Source: Kribbella italica
GTDB taxonomy: Bacteria; Actinomycetota; Actinomycetes; Propionibacteriales; Kribbellaceae
Reading direction: 5' to 3'
DNA length: 64,000 nt
NCBI RefSeq assembly: GCF_014205135.1
Contig: NZ_JACHMY010000001.1
Coordinates: forward strand, 3,410,001-3,474,000
In this document: one piece after another, positions 9,678-18,618 of the stretch
Layout of the letters: each line of letters begins with the position of its first letter
Position numbering within the stretch: the stretch's first letter is position 1
Translations under genes and position numbers: made by a program
The notes under the pieces: model-generated
Seen by the model: the letters and a program-made list of their open reading frames with translations, nothing else
Database searches by the model: none
Told to the model about the DNA's origin: nothing

Positions 9678-10616
9678 TCAAGCCCGCGGATGTGCCTGCT
9701 GGTACGCCGCCCGCAACCGCTCGCTCGAAACATGGGTGTAGACCTGCGTCGTCGCCAGCGACGCGTGCCCGAGCAACTCCTGCACGCTCCGCAGATCCGC
9801 CCCGCCCTCGAGCAGATGCGTCGCCGCCGTGTGCCGCAACCCGTGCGGCGACAGGTCCGGCGCATCCACGGCATCGATCCGCGCGTGCACAACCCGCCGT
9901 ACGGTCCGCTGATCGATCCGCCCACCACGCGCCCCGAGGAACAGCGCCGCCCCACTCCCGTCCCGGACCAACTGCACACGCACTGCCATCCACGACTCCA
10001 GCGCCGCACCCGCCGGTACGCCGTACGGGACCGACCTTTCTTTACGCCCCTTACCGAACACGCGAACCACGCGCCGGTTCCGATCCACCTCGTCGAGATC
10101 CAGCGCGCACAACTCACCGACCCGGATCCCGGTCGCGTACAGCAGTTCCATGATCGCCAGATCCCGCAGCCCGACCGGACTCCCGTCGTCCGCCGCGACA
10201 GCCGCCGCATCCAGCACAGTGCGCGTATCCGCCTGCCCCAGCACGCCTGGAAGCGTCTTGTGCGCCTTCGGACTGGCCAGCAGCGCGCCCGGATCGGTCG
10301 CGATCCGCCCGGTCCGTTGGGCCCACGCGGTGAAGACCCGCGCAGCGGTGGCCCGCCGCGCCATCGTGCTGCGGGCCTTGCCCAGGCTCTGCTGCTTGGC
10401 CAGCCAGGACCGCAGACCGCGGATGTCGAGCTTGTCCAGCTCATCGTGACCAAGCCGATTCAAATGATCGATCAAATCGGCGACGTCACCCATGTACGCT
10501 CGGACCGAATGTTCGCTGAGGCCTCTTTCCGCCGTGAGATGCCGTTCGTAGTCAGCCAGTAACGCAGCGAATTCCTCCAGTACGGAGGGCCCTGGGCTGA
10601 CGTCGTCCGGTGCCAT
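9678..10616 (-). CDS. xerC: Tyrosine recombinase XerC-type
   Basis: 312 aa integrase of the XerC/XerD type that resolves chromosome dimers at dif. SAM-like N-terminal domain about residues 10-105, catalytic domain 125-312. The catalytic set is complete: Arg165 (TGIRVGEL), Lys189 (GKGRKERSVP), His258 and Arg261 (SPHGLRH), His284 (LLGHASLATTQVYTHV) and nucleophile Tyr293. Start ATG at 10616 gives MAPDDVSPG; further upstream in-frame starts exist but add a non-conserved 43 residues. Position near dprA-comM-rpsB is the usual place for the chromosomal Xer gene in actinobacteria, so it is not a mobile integrase. Confidence 0.92.
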   Translation of the reverse strand: MAPDDVSPGPSVLEEFAALLADYERHLTAERGLSEHSVRAYMGDVADLIDHLNRLGHDELDKLDIRGLRSWLAKQQSLGKARSTMARRATAARVFTAWAQRTGRIATDPGALLASPKAHKTLPGVLGQADTRTVLDAAAVAADDGSPVGLRDLAIMELLYATGIRVGELCALDLDEVDRNRRVVRVFGKGRKERSVPYGVPAGAALESWMAVRVQLVRDGSGAALFLGARGGRIDQRTVRRVVHARIDAVDAPDLSPHGLRHTAATHLLEGGADLRSVQELLGHASLATTQVYTHVSSERLRAAYQQAHPRA

Positions 10617-10753
10617 GGCTCGACCATGCGGGAGCGGCCCCGGCATCGCAAGCAGCCGCGCGGCAGCGACACGAAGGAGGGTCTGGCCCGTAGTCCCCCG
10701 GTCGACTACTGTTCGGCCCGATTGCCCTAGTAGCAACGGAGGCACCCCTGACC

Positions 10754-12364
10754 ATGGCCCCCTCAGCGAACGGACAGACCGTAGGCCGGCGCCTGCCGGT
10801 CGAGTCGGCGTTCACTCGAGTCGAGGAGGCTCGGCACCGACTACCGCGTCTGTTCGGCCGACGCGACCTTGTCGTGCTCGGCCTCGGTGTGATGATCGGT
10901 TCCGGCATCTTCAGCCTGAGCGGCAAGCAGGCCGCGAACGTGGCCGGCCCTGCCGTCATCCTGTCGTTCGTGGTCGCCGCGCTCGTCTGCCTGCTGGCAG
11001 CCGCGTGCTACGCCGAGCTCTCGTCGACCATCCCCGTGTCCGGCAGCGCGTACACGTTCAGCTACGTCACCTTCGGTGAGATGTGGGCGTGGCTGGTCGG
11101 CTGGGCGCTGGTGCTCGAGCTCGTCACCGCCGCCGCGATCGTCGCCCGTGTCTGGTCCGCGTACTTCCTGGCCACCCTGAACGGATTCGGCGTCGTGCTG
11201 CCCGACGGGCTGGCCCAGTTCTTCGGCCCCGAGGCCAAGGTGAACCTCGTCGCGCCGCTGCTGATCCTGCTGCTGACCGCGATGATCGTCACCGGCACCA
11301 AGCTGTCGTCCCGCGTGCTGACCGTCGTCGTGGCGGCCAAGGTGGCGGTGATCCTGCTGATCGTGGTGGTCGGCGCGACGCACATCAAGATGGAGAACTT
11401 CAAGCCCTTCGTCCCGATGGAGCGCCCCGCCCCGGCGACGGCGAACCCGACCTTGCTGGGCTGGATGCTGGACTCGTCGTTCGGCTCGTTCGGCCTGATG
11501 GGCATCTTCACCGCGGCCAGCGCGATCGTGTTCGCGTTCATCGGTTTCGACCTGATCGCAACCGCGTCCGAGGACGCCCGCAACCCGCGCAAGACGGTCC
11601 CGCAGGGCATGCTGCTCGGCGTCGTGGTCGTCACGGTCCTGTACGTCGCGGTCGCCATCGTCATGGTCGGCCTGCGCCCGTACGGGCAGCTCGGCGGTGC
11701 CGCACCGGTCTCGGAGGCGATGGAAGCGGTCGGTGAAGGCTGGGCCGCGGACGTGGTCAATCTCGGGGCCTTGCTGGCGTTGATGACCGTGATCATGGTG
11801 GTTCTGATCGCCCAGAGCCGCGTGCTGTTCAACATGGGCCGTGACGGACTCCTACCGAAGAGCCTCGGCCGAGTCAGCCGGGTCTACTCGTCGCCGGCCC
11901 GCGCGGCGACGGCGGCCGGTCTGGCCGCCCTGGCCCTCACGCTCTACCCGAAGGTGGTCGAGCTCGAGGAGCTGCTGGTCATCGGAGCCCTGTTCTGCTT
12001 CGCGTTCTGTGCCGTCGGAGTCCTCCGCCTGCGCCGTACGGAGCCGAACCTGGAGCGCGGTTTCCGCGTCCCGCTGGTCCCGCTGATCCCGCTGCTGTCG
12101 CTGGCCGCGACCCTGTGGCTGATGCTCAACCTGAAGACCGGCACCTGGACCAAGTTCGGCATCTGGATGCTGATCGGCCTGGCCATCTACGGTCTGTACG
12201 GCCGCTGGCACAGCCGCCTGGCCAACGAGGAGAGCTGGGACTTCGAGGTCGGCGACACCGACCCGGGCACCGGCGGCCTGCAGGTCATCCGCCACGAGCC
12301 CACCGAGCTCCGCGTCGACCGCACACCGCCGAAGTCCAACCGCGGCAAGCACATGCGTAACTGA
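10754..12364 (+). CDS. APC superfamily amino acid permease (cationic amino acid transporter-like)
   Basis: 536 aa inner-membrane transporter with about 12-13 hydrophobic segments. The first membrane helix carries VLGLGVMIGSGIFSLSGK, the unwound substrate-binding GSGIF motif of APC carriers. AFIGFDLIATASEDARNPRK is the conserved loop of the CAT/YfnA subgroup, and IPVSGSAYTFSYVTFGE is the second conserved block. A hydrophilic tail of about 55 residues follows the last helix. The gene is divergent from xerC and closed by a strong terminator. Substrate is likely a cationic or neutral amino acid, by family only. Confidence 0.88.
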   Translation: MAPSANGQTVGRRLPVESAFTRVEEARHRLPRLFGRRDLVVLGLGVMIGSGIFSLSGKQAANVAGPAVILSFVVAALVCLLAAACYAELSSTIPVSGSAYTFSYVTFGEMWAWLVGWALVLELVTAAAIVARVWSAYFLATLNGFGVVLPDGLAQFFGPEAKVNLVAPLLILLLTAMIVTGTKLSSRVLTVVVAAKVAVILLIVVVGATHIKMENFKPFVPMERPAPATANPTLLGWMLDSSFGSFGLMGIFTAASAIVFAFIGFDLIATASEDARNPRKTVPQGMLLGVVVVTVLYVAVAIVMVGLRPYGQLGGAAPVSEAMEAVGEGWAADVVNLGALLALMTVIMVVLIAQSRVLFNMGRDGLLPKSLGRVSRVYSSPARAATAAGLAALALTLYPKVVELEELLVIGALFCFAFCAVGVLRLRRTEPNLERGFRVPLVPLIPLLSLAATLWLMLNLKTGTWTKFGIWMLIGLAIYGLYGRWHSRLANEESWDFEVGDTDPGTGGLQVIRHEPTELRVDRTPPKSNRGKHMRN

Positions 12365-12380
12365 TCCACCGCACCACGAA

Positions 12381-12414
12381 CGCCGGCCGGCCCTTGGGCC
12401 CGGCCGGCGTTTTT
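12381..12414 (+). terminator. Rho-independent terminator after the APC permease
   Basis: Perfect 10-bp stem CGCCGGCCGG / CCGGCCGGCG closing a CCCTTGGGC loop and followed directly by TTTTT at 12410-12414, 17 bp after the permease stop. Confidence 0.9.
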
Positions 12415-12416
12415 CG

Positions 12417-12425
12417 TTGTCCACA
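12417..12425 (+). promoter_or_regulatory. DnaA-box-like TTGTCCACA before yraN
   Basis: TTGTCCACA equals the usual actinobacterial DnaA-box consensus and lies 64 bp upstream of the yraN-comM-dprA operon, right after the terminator. A single box has limited weight, and function is not shown. Confidence 0.35.
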
Positions 12426-12488
12426 GCCGCGAAGTCACCCTCGGATCCACTTTGAATCCCGGCATCTTCTAGTCGGAGGTGGTCATCG

Positions 12489-12848
12489 ATGCGGACCAAA
12501 GACGCAGTCGGGCAGTACGGCGAACAACTCGCCGCGGAACATCTGAGCCAGCAGGGCTTCGCGATCCTCGCGCGCAACTGGCGCTGCGAGCAGGGCGAGA
12601 TCGACATCGTCGCCCGCGAGGGCCGGGCCCTGGTCGTCTGCGAGGTGAAGACCCGACGCGGCCTCGGGTACGGGAGCCCCCTGGAATCAATCACCTATCG
12701 CAAACTCAGCACCCTGCGCCGCCTGGTCGGCCGCTGGCTGCAAGAGCACGAGCTCCATCCACCGGAGATCCGGATCGACGTGATCGCCGTCCTGGTCCCA
12801 CCCGGCGGCGCCAAACCCACCATCGAACACCTGAGGGGCGTGGGCTGA
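12489..12848 (+). CDS. yraN: YraN/UPF0102 family nuclease-fold protein
   Basis: 119 aa. The small Holliday-junction-resolvase-like (PD-(D/E)xK) fold is shown by GEQLAAEHLSQQGFAILARNW and EQGEIDIVAREGRALVVCEVK, read in parts; the E..D...EVK triad is present. Function is not settled in the family; proposed roles are in DNA processing, consistent with the downstream comM and dprA. It ends in TGATG, overlapping the comM start by 1 nt. Confidence 0.92.
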   Translation: MRTKDAVGQYGEQLAAEHLSQQGFAILARNWRCEQGEIDIVAREGRALVVCEVKTRRGLGYGSPLESITYRKLSTLRRLVGRWLQEHELHPPEIRIDVIAVLVPPGGAKPTIEHLRGVG

Positions 12849-14428
12849 TGTCCCTTGCCCAGGCCTGGTCCGTCGCTCTCGTCGGTCTGGAAGGCCACCT
12901 CGTCGAGGTCGAGGCCGACATCGCCCAAGGCCTCCCCAAGACCACGCTCATCGGCCTTCCCGACACCTCGTTGTCCGAGGCAAGGGACCGCGTCCGCGCG
13001 GCCGTCGTCAACAGCGGCGAACGGTTCCCTGACCGCAAGGTCACCATCGGCCTGTCTCCGGCGACCCTGCCCAAGACCGGTTCGCACTACGACGTGACGA
13101 TCGCGTGCGCCCTGCTCGCGGCCAGCGGCGTCCTGCCGATCGGCGAGCTGCGGCACTGCGCCATCATCGGAGAGCTCGGTCTCGACGGCCGCATCCGCGA
13201 AGTCCGCGGCGCTCTCGCGATGACGCTCGCCGCCGCCCGCGCCGGTTTCACCCGCATCATCGTCCCGGAACTCAACGCGAACGAGGCCCGCCTCGTCCCC
13301 GACATCAGCGTGTACGGCGTGCGTTCGCTGCGGCAGGTGCTCGCGATGATCCGGGGCGAGGAGATCCCCGACGAGGAGCCGCCCCGCGCCGAGCCGCGCC
13401 TGATGTCGGAGTCCCTCACTAGGGTCCCCGAGGTTGACCTGGACGACGTCCTGGGTCAGCGCGAAGGCCGACGAGCCATCGAAGCCGCCGCCGCGGGCGG
13501 CCATCACCTGTATCTGTACGGTCCACCGGGTTCCGGCAAGACCATGCTCGCCGAGCGCCTGGCCGGTCTGATGCCCGACCTGGGGATCGACGAGTCCCTG
13601 GAGGTCTCCGCCGTCCACTCGCTCGCCGGTCTTCTCACCAACGACGCGGAGCTCGTCACCCGCCCACCGTTCATCGCCCCGCACCACACGGCGTCTTTGG
13701 TCAGCCTGGTCGGCGGAGGCTCCGGCGTTCCGCGCCCCGGCGCGATCAGCTGCGCGCACCGCGGCATCCTCTTCATCGACGAAGCACCCGAGATGCACCC
13801 GCTGACCTTGGACACCTTGCGCCAGCCGCTGGAGTCCGGTTTCGTCGAGGTCCACCGTGCGGCCGCTGTCGCCAAGTTCCCGGCACGGTTCCTCCTGGTG
13901 CTGGCCGCGAATCCCTGTCCCTGCGGCCAATCCGGGACTCCGACCGGCATCTGCAACTGCACACCTCAGATCCTCAACCGGTACCGCCAACGCATCAGCG
14001 GTCCGATCAAGGACCGGATGGACATCCAGCGCCAGATCCTCCCCGCCGCCCGAGGCCTCGGCACCGGCGACCAGCCCGAGTCCACCGCCAACGTCGCGGC
14101 GCGAGTCCGCGCCGCCCGCGATCGGCAAGCCCATCGGTACCGGGGCACGCCCTGGCAGCTCAACAGCGAGGTCCCCGGCCCGGTGCTGCGTCGCGAGTTC
14201 CCGCTCGACACTGCCAGCCAGGACCTCCTCGAAGCCCACTACGCCGAAGGCCGCCTCACCGCCCGGGGCCTCGACCGGGTCGTTCGCCTTGCCTGGACCC
14301 TCACCGATCTGGTCGCCCAACCGACCCCGACCCCTGACCTCACCCACGAAGCCTTCCAACTCCGCACCGGCGCGCCCCTGACGCCCCTAGAAGACGCCCG
14401 CCCCCTCAGAGAGCCCATCCCCACATGA
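12848..14428 (+). CDS. comM: YifB/ComM family Mg chelatase-like AAA+ ATPase
   Basis: 526 aa. ComM homologues are hexameric branch-migration helicases that aid integration of transformed DNA. Residues 1-165 are the Lon-like domain (SLAQAWSVALVGLEGHLVEVE in parts). The AAA+ domain has Walker A GPPGSGKTMLAERL, Walker B ILFIDEAPEM and the CPCG / CNC cysteine motifs of the Mg-chelatase-like C-terminal part (ANPCPCGQSGTPTGICNC). The start ATG overlaps the yraN stop by one nucleotide, and the stop overlaps the dprA start by four. An in-frame upstream extension through yraN is not used. Confidence 0.93.
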   Translation: MSLAQAWSVALVGLEGHLVEVEADIAQGLPKTTLIGLPDTSLSEARDRVRAAVVNSGERFPDRKVTIGLSPATLPKTGSHYDVTIACALLAASGVLPIGELRHCAIIGELGLDGRIREVRGALAMTLAAARAGFTRIIVPELNANEARLVPDISVYGVRSLRQVLAMIRGEEIPDEEPPRAEPRLMSESLTRVPEVDLDDVLGQREGRRAIEAAAAGGHHLYLYGPPGSGKTMLAERLAGLMPDLGIDESLEVSAVHSLAGLLTNDAELVTRPPFIAPHHTASLVSLVGGGSGVPRPGAISCAHRGILFIDEAPEMHPLTLDTLRQPLESGFVEVHRAAAVAKFPARFLLVLAANPCPCGQSGTPTGICNCTPQILNRYRQRISGPIKDRMDIQRQILPAARGLGTGDQPESTANVAARVRAARDRQAHRYRGTPWQLNSEVPGPVLRREFPLDTASQDLLEAHYAEGRLTARGLDRVVRLAWTLTDLVAQPTPTPDLTHEAFQLRTGAPLTPLEDARPLREPIPT

Positions 14429-15633
14429 CCAACTCCGACCAGCAAACCGACCTGGTAGTTGCCTCTAGCAACGCCCCCTCCACAGCTCTCGACCGTCCGG
14501 TTCCCTCCGACGAGGACCGGCTGGCGAGAGCGGCGTTGTCCCGAGTCATCGAACCAGGCGACCCCGCGACCCTGAAGACCTTCGCCGACCTCGAACCGCT
14601 CGAGATCTGGGAGCTCCTCCGCACCAAGGCCCCCGGCTTGGAACGCTGGTCGTCCCGCCTGGCCAAGGTCTCCCCCGAGGGCGACCTCGCTCGAGCCCAC
14701 TCGGCCGGCGCCCGCTTCGTCATCCCCGGCGACGACGAATGGCCCGACCAGATCGAAGTCCTCACCGAGGCCGGCCAGCAGGCCCGCCGCGGCGGCACGC
14801 CGTACGGCCTCTGGGTCAGAGGCACGCCCAACCTCCGCACCCTGCTCAAGTCCTCAGTCGCCATCGTTGGCGCCCGAGCCTGTTCGTCGTACGGCGAAAA
14901 CGCCGCCGCGGAACTGGCCGGCGGTCTGGGCGACCACGGCACGACGATCGTCTCTGGCGGCGCCTACGGCATCGACGCCGCCGCCCATCGCGGCGCCCTG
15001 GCCAGCACCGGCACCACCATCGCCGTCCTCGCCTGCGGCGTCGACATTCCCTACCCGAGAAGCAACGAGTCCCTCTTCCACCGAATCGTCGGCGAAGGCC
15101 TCCTCGTCAGCGAACTCCCACCCGGCTGCTCCCCCACCAAGCTCCGCTTCCTCGCCCGCAACCGACTCATCGCCGCCACCACCCAAGGCACCGTCGTCGT
15201 AGAAGCCGCCATCCGCAGCGGAGCCCTCAACACCGCCAACTGGTCCGAACAGTGCGGCCGCCCGGTCCTAGCAGTCCCCGGCCCGATCACCTCCCGAATG
15301 TCCGAAGGCACCCACCTCCTCATCCGAGAACGCAACGCCACCGTGGCCACCTCAGTAGCCGACATCCTCGAAGCCATCTCACCCCTGGGCGAGCACCTGA
15401 CCTCGTACCCTCACACCCCCGCAACTCCCGAAGACGCCCTCGACCACGACCTCCGCCGAACCCTCGACGCCGTCCCCGTCCTCCGCCCGTCCCCCTCCAC
15501 CCGCATAGCCAACGTCGCCGGCCTGGACCACGACACCGTCCAGGAATGCCTCGAAACCCTCGCCCAAGCCAACCTCATCACCTACGAAGACTCTGGCTGG
15601 CGCCTCTCCCCCACCCAAAGACGCGCCCCCTGA
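14425..15633 (+). CDS. dprA: DNA processing protein DprA/Smf
   Basis: 402 aa. It binds incoming single-stranded DNA and loads RecA during transformation. The Rossmann-like core contains SVAIVGARACSSYGENAA, IVSGGAYGIDAAAHRGAL and the VVVEAAIRSGALNTANW segment. A C-terminal winged-helix (DML1-like) domain covers roughly residues 340-400. It overlaps comM by ATGA and is 15 bp from the next gene. Codon third positions are very C-rich in the 3' half, unlike the ribosomal genes. Confidence 0.93.
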   Translation: MTNSDQQTDLVVASSNAPSTALDRPVPSDEDRLARAALSRVIEPGDPATLKTFADLEPLEIWELLRTKAPGLERWSSRLAKVSPEGDLARAHSAGARFVIPGDDEWPDQIEVLTEAGQQARRGGTPYGLWVRGTPNLRTLLKSSVAIVGARACSSYGENAAAELAGGLGDHGTTIVSGGAYGIDAAAHRGALASTGTTIAVLACGVDIPYPRSNESLFHRIVGEGLLVSELPPGCSPTKLRFLARNRLIAATTQGTVVVEAAIRSGALNTANWSEQCGRPVLAVPGPITSRMSEGTHLLIRERNATVATSVADILEAISPLGEHLTSYPHTPATPEDALDHDLRRTLDAVPVLRPSPSTRIANVAGLDHDTVQECLETLAQANLITYEDSGWRLSPTQRRAP

Positions 15634-15648
15634 CGGCACGATGAACCC

Positions 15649-16263
15649 ATGCGCGCCCTTCGCCCATCCTCCGAGAACGAGATGGTCGCAACCTTCCTGA
15701 ACGCCGAGTTGACCTCACCACGCTTCAAAGCATCCCTCACCGAAACCCTGAGAAAGCACGGTCACTCAGAAGCCCTTCTCACGACCCCAGACCTCGCCAA
15801 CCCCACCCAGAACGAACTCCGCCTCCAACTCCTGGGCGACTACAGGGGCTACCGCCAGAACCGAGAACTCTTCACCGACTTCCCCGACAGCCTCAGCTGG
15901 CAACTGGTCATGCTGACCCCGTCGGAGCTACTAGACGTTCTCTACATCAACTACAGCTACTGGACCGCCCTCACCAACGGCACCCGACGCCCCACAGACG
16001 CCGTCCCCTTCATCCGCCGCGGAGGCCTGGTCTTCGACCGCCTACCGACCGACAACTTCCTGAACCTGGCCACCAATCTCCGCAACGGCGCCACCTGGCC
16101 ACCCCTGATCTGCGTCCGCGCCACCACCACCACCGACCCCCTCGTAGTCCTAGAAGGCCACGCCCGCCTAACCGCCATGGCCCTAGCCCCCGACCACATC
16201 CCCCACGAGACCCCAGTCCTCCTAGCCACCTCCCCAGCAATCACCGCCTGGCCCTGCTACTAA
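15649..16263 (+). CDS. Uncharacterised protein with EGHARLTA motif
   Basis: 204 aa, soluble, no signal peptide. I do not recognise a named family. The C-terminal third contains DPLVVLEGHARLTAMALAPDHIP; the EGHxRLxA pattern recalls the ParB/sulfiredoxin-type nucleotide-binding motif (GHxR) and similar short motifs in phage and plasmid proteins. The N-terminal half is helical and includes FTDFPDSLSWQLVMLTPSELLDV and NYSYWTALTNGTR. It sits 15 bp after dprA and may be co-transcribed, but it could also be a later insertion because the following 1.4 kb is gene-free. Confidence 0.6.
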   Translation: MRALRPSSENEMVATFLNAELTSPRFKASLTETLRKHGHSEALLTTPDLANPTQNELRLQLLGDYRGYRQNRELFTDFPDSLSWQLVMLTPSELLDVLYINYSYWTALTNGTRRPTDAVPFIRRGGLVFDRLPTDNFLNLATNLRNGATWPPLICVRATTTTDPLVVLEGHARLTAMALAPDHIPHETPVLLATSPAITAWPCY

Positions 16264-17694
16264 CACCCACCCCACCCTTCCAACCACAGCACCCCGACCC
16301 TCCCCAGACCTCCCGCCACCACCGCGCCACCGCGCACCGGTCGCCGCTCGCCGCTCGCCCGGGCGCCGCTCGCCCGGCCCCCTCCTCCCCTCCCGACTGC
16401 CCGACCTGTTCCCCCGTCAGCGACCTGATCCCTGTCGGCAACTTGGCCGAGAACACGCCGTACTCCGACGCGAATCCCTGCCCACTCCCCGAGTCCCGCG
16501 CCCCTCCACTGCCGAGCGAGCCGTCACACACCAACTCACTGACCCGCCACCCACAGACCTCCCGCACTGACCCGCCAGCTCCCGGCCTCCTTGATCGCAC
16601 ACCTGTTGTGGATGATCCGGGGAGGCCGACCTGATTCTGGTGATCGAGGCCGGGATCGCGCCTCTCTGGCCGCCGGGACGTCGGGCACACCGGGCACCGC
16701 GCTTGTTCTACTTGCAGCCGCCTGCGGGGCACGCAACAACCGCGCTCACGGACCGCTCGACTCGTGCCCTCCCGACCAGGCCACGGGCTGACGGACTGAC
16801 GGGCCTCGGCCCCAGGGGCTCCGTGCATCGGCACCGGCACCGGCACCGGCACCGGCACCGGGCAGCGTCTACTGGCAGTCGCCTGTGAGGCATGCAAGCT
16901 GTCGGGCTCACCGACCACTCGACTCGCGTCCCGCCGACCTCACCATCGGGCTGACGGGCTCCCGGGACGTCGGGCTCAGGAACCTCGGGCTCGGGGCTCC
17001 GTGCGCCGTCACCGGGACCTGAGGCGTCCTACTGGCAGTCGCCTGCGGGGCAACGCAGCTGTCGGGCTCACCAACCGCCAGACTCGCGCTCTGCCGACCC
17101 CAGGCCATGGGGCCGACGCGCTGGCGCGATGTCAGGCTTCCGCGACGTGGCCCGCGCGACGTCGGGCTCACCGGGCTCGGGCCTCGGGGCTCCGTGCCCC
17201 CGGCACTGGCGCCTGCCCCGGACCCGGACCGTCCTACTGGCAATCGCCTGTGGGGCATGCGAGCTGCCGGGCTCGCCGACCGTCGGACTCGCGCAACGCA
17301 GACCTCAGTCCATCCGAACATCAGGCTGACGCGAGTCAGGCTCACGAGCCTCGGGCCCCGTCACCGGGTCCCGGGTACCCGCCTGTGGGCATGCAAGCTA
17401 CCGCGCTCACGGACTGTTCGACTCGGCCCCTGCCGACCTCACGCCATCAGGCTGGCGGACTCCCGCGACGTCGGGCTCGCGGCGTGCAGCTCGCGCGACG
17501 TGAGGCTAGCCAGCCGCCAGGCTGTCGGTCGTTGCACTGCGCAGTGTGCTGGCGCTACCGCCCACGCGGACCGCATGCCGGCGGCGGGCCTGCTCGGCTG
17601 GTTTGACTGGCTTCGGGTGTGCTCGCACTTCATCGCCGGCGCTTTGGCGCTGGAGGTTCGAGCCCAGTGCTCTGTATGGAGGCATGCTGAGGGG
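16264..17694. other. 1.43-kb gene-free tract holding tandem-repeat array 1
   Basis: Nothing here looks like a gene: frames are Arg/Pro/Ser-rich, start at arbitrary places and carry no family motifs. The first 350 bp are C-rich with CGCCGCTCG iterations; the rest is the degenerate repeat array described separately, running to about 130 bp before the phosphotransferase start. Confidence 0.6.
16700..17560. repeat. Degenerate tandem-repeat array 1
   Basis: Five imperfect copies of a 135-205 bp unit. The best conserved core reads roughly CTACTGGCAGTCGCCTG followed by YGGGGCATGCAAGCTGTC and GGGCTCACCGACC. Cores start near 16708, 16870, 17030, 17234 and 17374. A second conserved word, CGACGTCGGGCTCAC, occurs between cores. 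Copy 1 is followed by five CGGCAC hexamers (16829-16860). No transposase, no terminal repeats, and no continuous reading frame across the units. Confidence 0.65.
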
Positions 17695-18459
17695 ATGACC
17701 GATGAGGTGCTGGCTGGTGGGCGGAACAATCCTGGCGTGGTTCGGCGTGGGGACACCGTACGGCGGCAGGTTGGGGAGGCGGCGCCGCTTGTGCATGCGT
17801 ACCTGCGGCATCTTGAGGCTGTGGGGTTCGACGGTGCGCCGCGGGTGTTGGGTGTGGAGGGTGGGGTCGAGGTGCTCAGCTACGTGCCCGGAGAGGTGGC
17901 GGCGGATCCCGGGTGGGTGCCGGGGAAGGGGAATCCGCTGACGGTGGAGATGCGGTCGGAGGGTGCGCTGATGGAGGTTGCCGGGTTGTTGCGGCGGCTG
18001 CACGCGGCGAGTGCGGGGTTCGTGCCGCCTGGGGGTGGGCTGAAGGACGGCGAGATCGTGTCGCACGGGGATCTGGGGCCTTGGAACACCGTGTACCGGG
18101 ATGGGCGGCCGGTGGCATTCATCGACTGGGATGCCTGCCGGCCGACGACGCCGTTGCTGGATGTCGCGGCGGCTGCTTGGGCGTTCGTGCCGTTGGAGTC
18201 TGATCGGCAGCTGCTGGAGGCTGGGTTCGAGGTGGTGCCCGATCTTGGGGCGCGGCTGCGGGTTTTCGTCGATGCGTACGGGATCGGGGATCGCAGCGGG
18301 GTGGTGCCGGCGTTGGTGCGGGTGAAGCTGCGGGAAGCCGGGCGGGTCGAGGGGTGGGGCCTCGGGGCGCGGGACTCGGCGGTGTCGATGGAGTTCTTCG
18401 CGACGGAGCTGCGGTGGCTGGAGACGCAGACGGAGCAGCTCGAGCGTGCGCTGAGGTGA
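17695..18459 (+). CDS. Aminoglycoside phosphotransferase-fold kinase
   Basis: 254 aa APH/choline-kinase-fold enzyme. The catalytic loop is VSHGDLGPWNTVYRDG (HGDxxxxN) and the metal-binding motif is AFIDWDACRP. A glycine-containing N-lobe with PRVLGVEGGVEVLSYVPGEV precedes them. The substrate is unknown; actinobacteria have many such enzymes and drug resistance should not be assumed. ATG at 17695 is the likely start, with GGAGG 12 nt upstream; the longer frame would run back into the repeat array. Codon usage is strikingly G-rich at third positions (GGG, CGG, GTG), unlike most neighbours. Confidence 0.82.
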   Translation: MTDEVLAGGRNNPGVVRRGDTVRRQVGEAAPLVHAYLRHLEAVGFDGAPRVLGVEGGVEVLSYVPGEVAADPGWVPGKGNPLTVEMRSEGALMEVAGLLRRLHAASAGFVPPGGGLKDGEIVSHGDLGPWNTVYRDGRPVAFIDWDACRPTTPLLDVAAAAWAFVPLESDRQLLEAGFEVVPDLGARLRVFVDAYGIGDRSGVVPALVRVKLREAGRVEGWGLGARDSAVSMEFFATELRWLETQTEQLERALR

Positions 18460-18470
18460 CGACGTACGAC

Positions 18471-18538
18471 GTACGGACGGACGCAGACAGGCTGGGCTGA
18501 AGGCGTACGGACGGACGCAGACGGGCTGGGCTGAGGGC
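18471..18538. repeat. Two direct 34-bp repeats
   Basis: A 34-bp unit beginning GTACGGACGGACGCAGAC occurs twice in succession (18471-18504 and 18505-18538, two mismatches seen), starting 11 bp after the phosphotransferase stop; a third truncated GTACGGCGTAC follows. Confidence 0.7.
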
Positions 18539-18574
18539 GTACGGCGTACAGGCCGGAAGAGGGCAGGCAGAAGC

Positions 18575-18612
18575 CCTGAGCGAGCATCCCCCTGGGGAGA
18601 GGCCCGCTCAGG
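18575..18612. terminator. Hairpin between convergent genes
   Basis: CCTGAGCG / CGCTCAGG form an 8-bp stem around an inner CCCC/GGGG stem. It lies between the phosphotransferase and the convergent DUF2469 gene and probably ends transcription from both sides; there is no clear T-run. Confidence 0.55.
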
Positions 18613-18618
18613 CTGGGG

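Noticed and set aside
9678..10616. Tyrosine recombinase as evidence of an integrated element
   Set aside because: It has XerC features and its usual chromosomal neighbours; no att repeats, tRNA or phage genes nearby.
16241..16918. 225-codon minus-strand frame in the gene desert
   Set aside because: Composition follows the DNA repeats (PVPVPVPV from the CGGCAC run), and there is no conserved motif or ribosome site.
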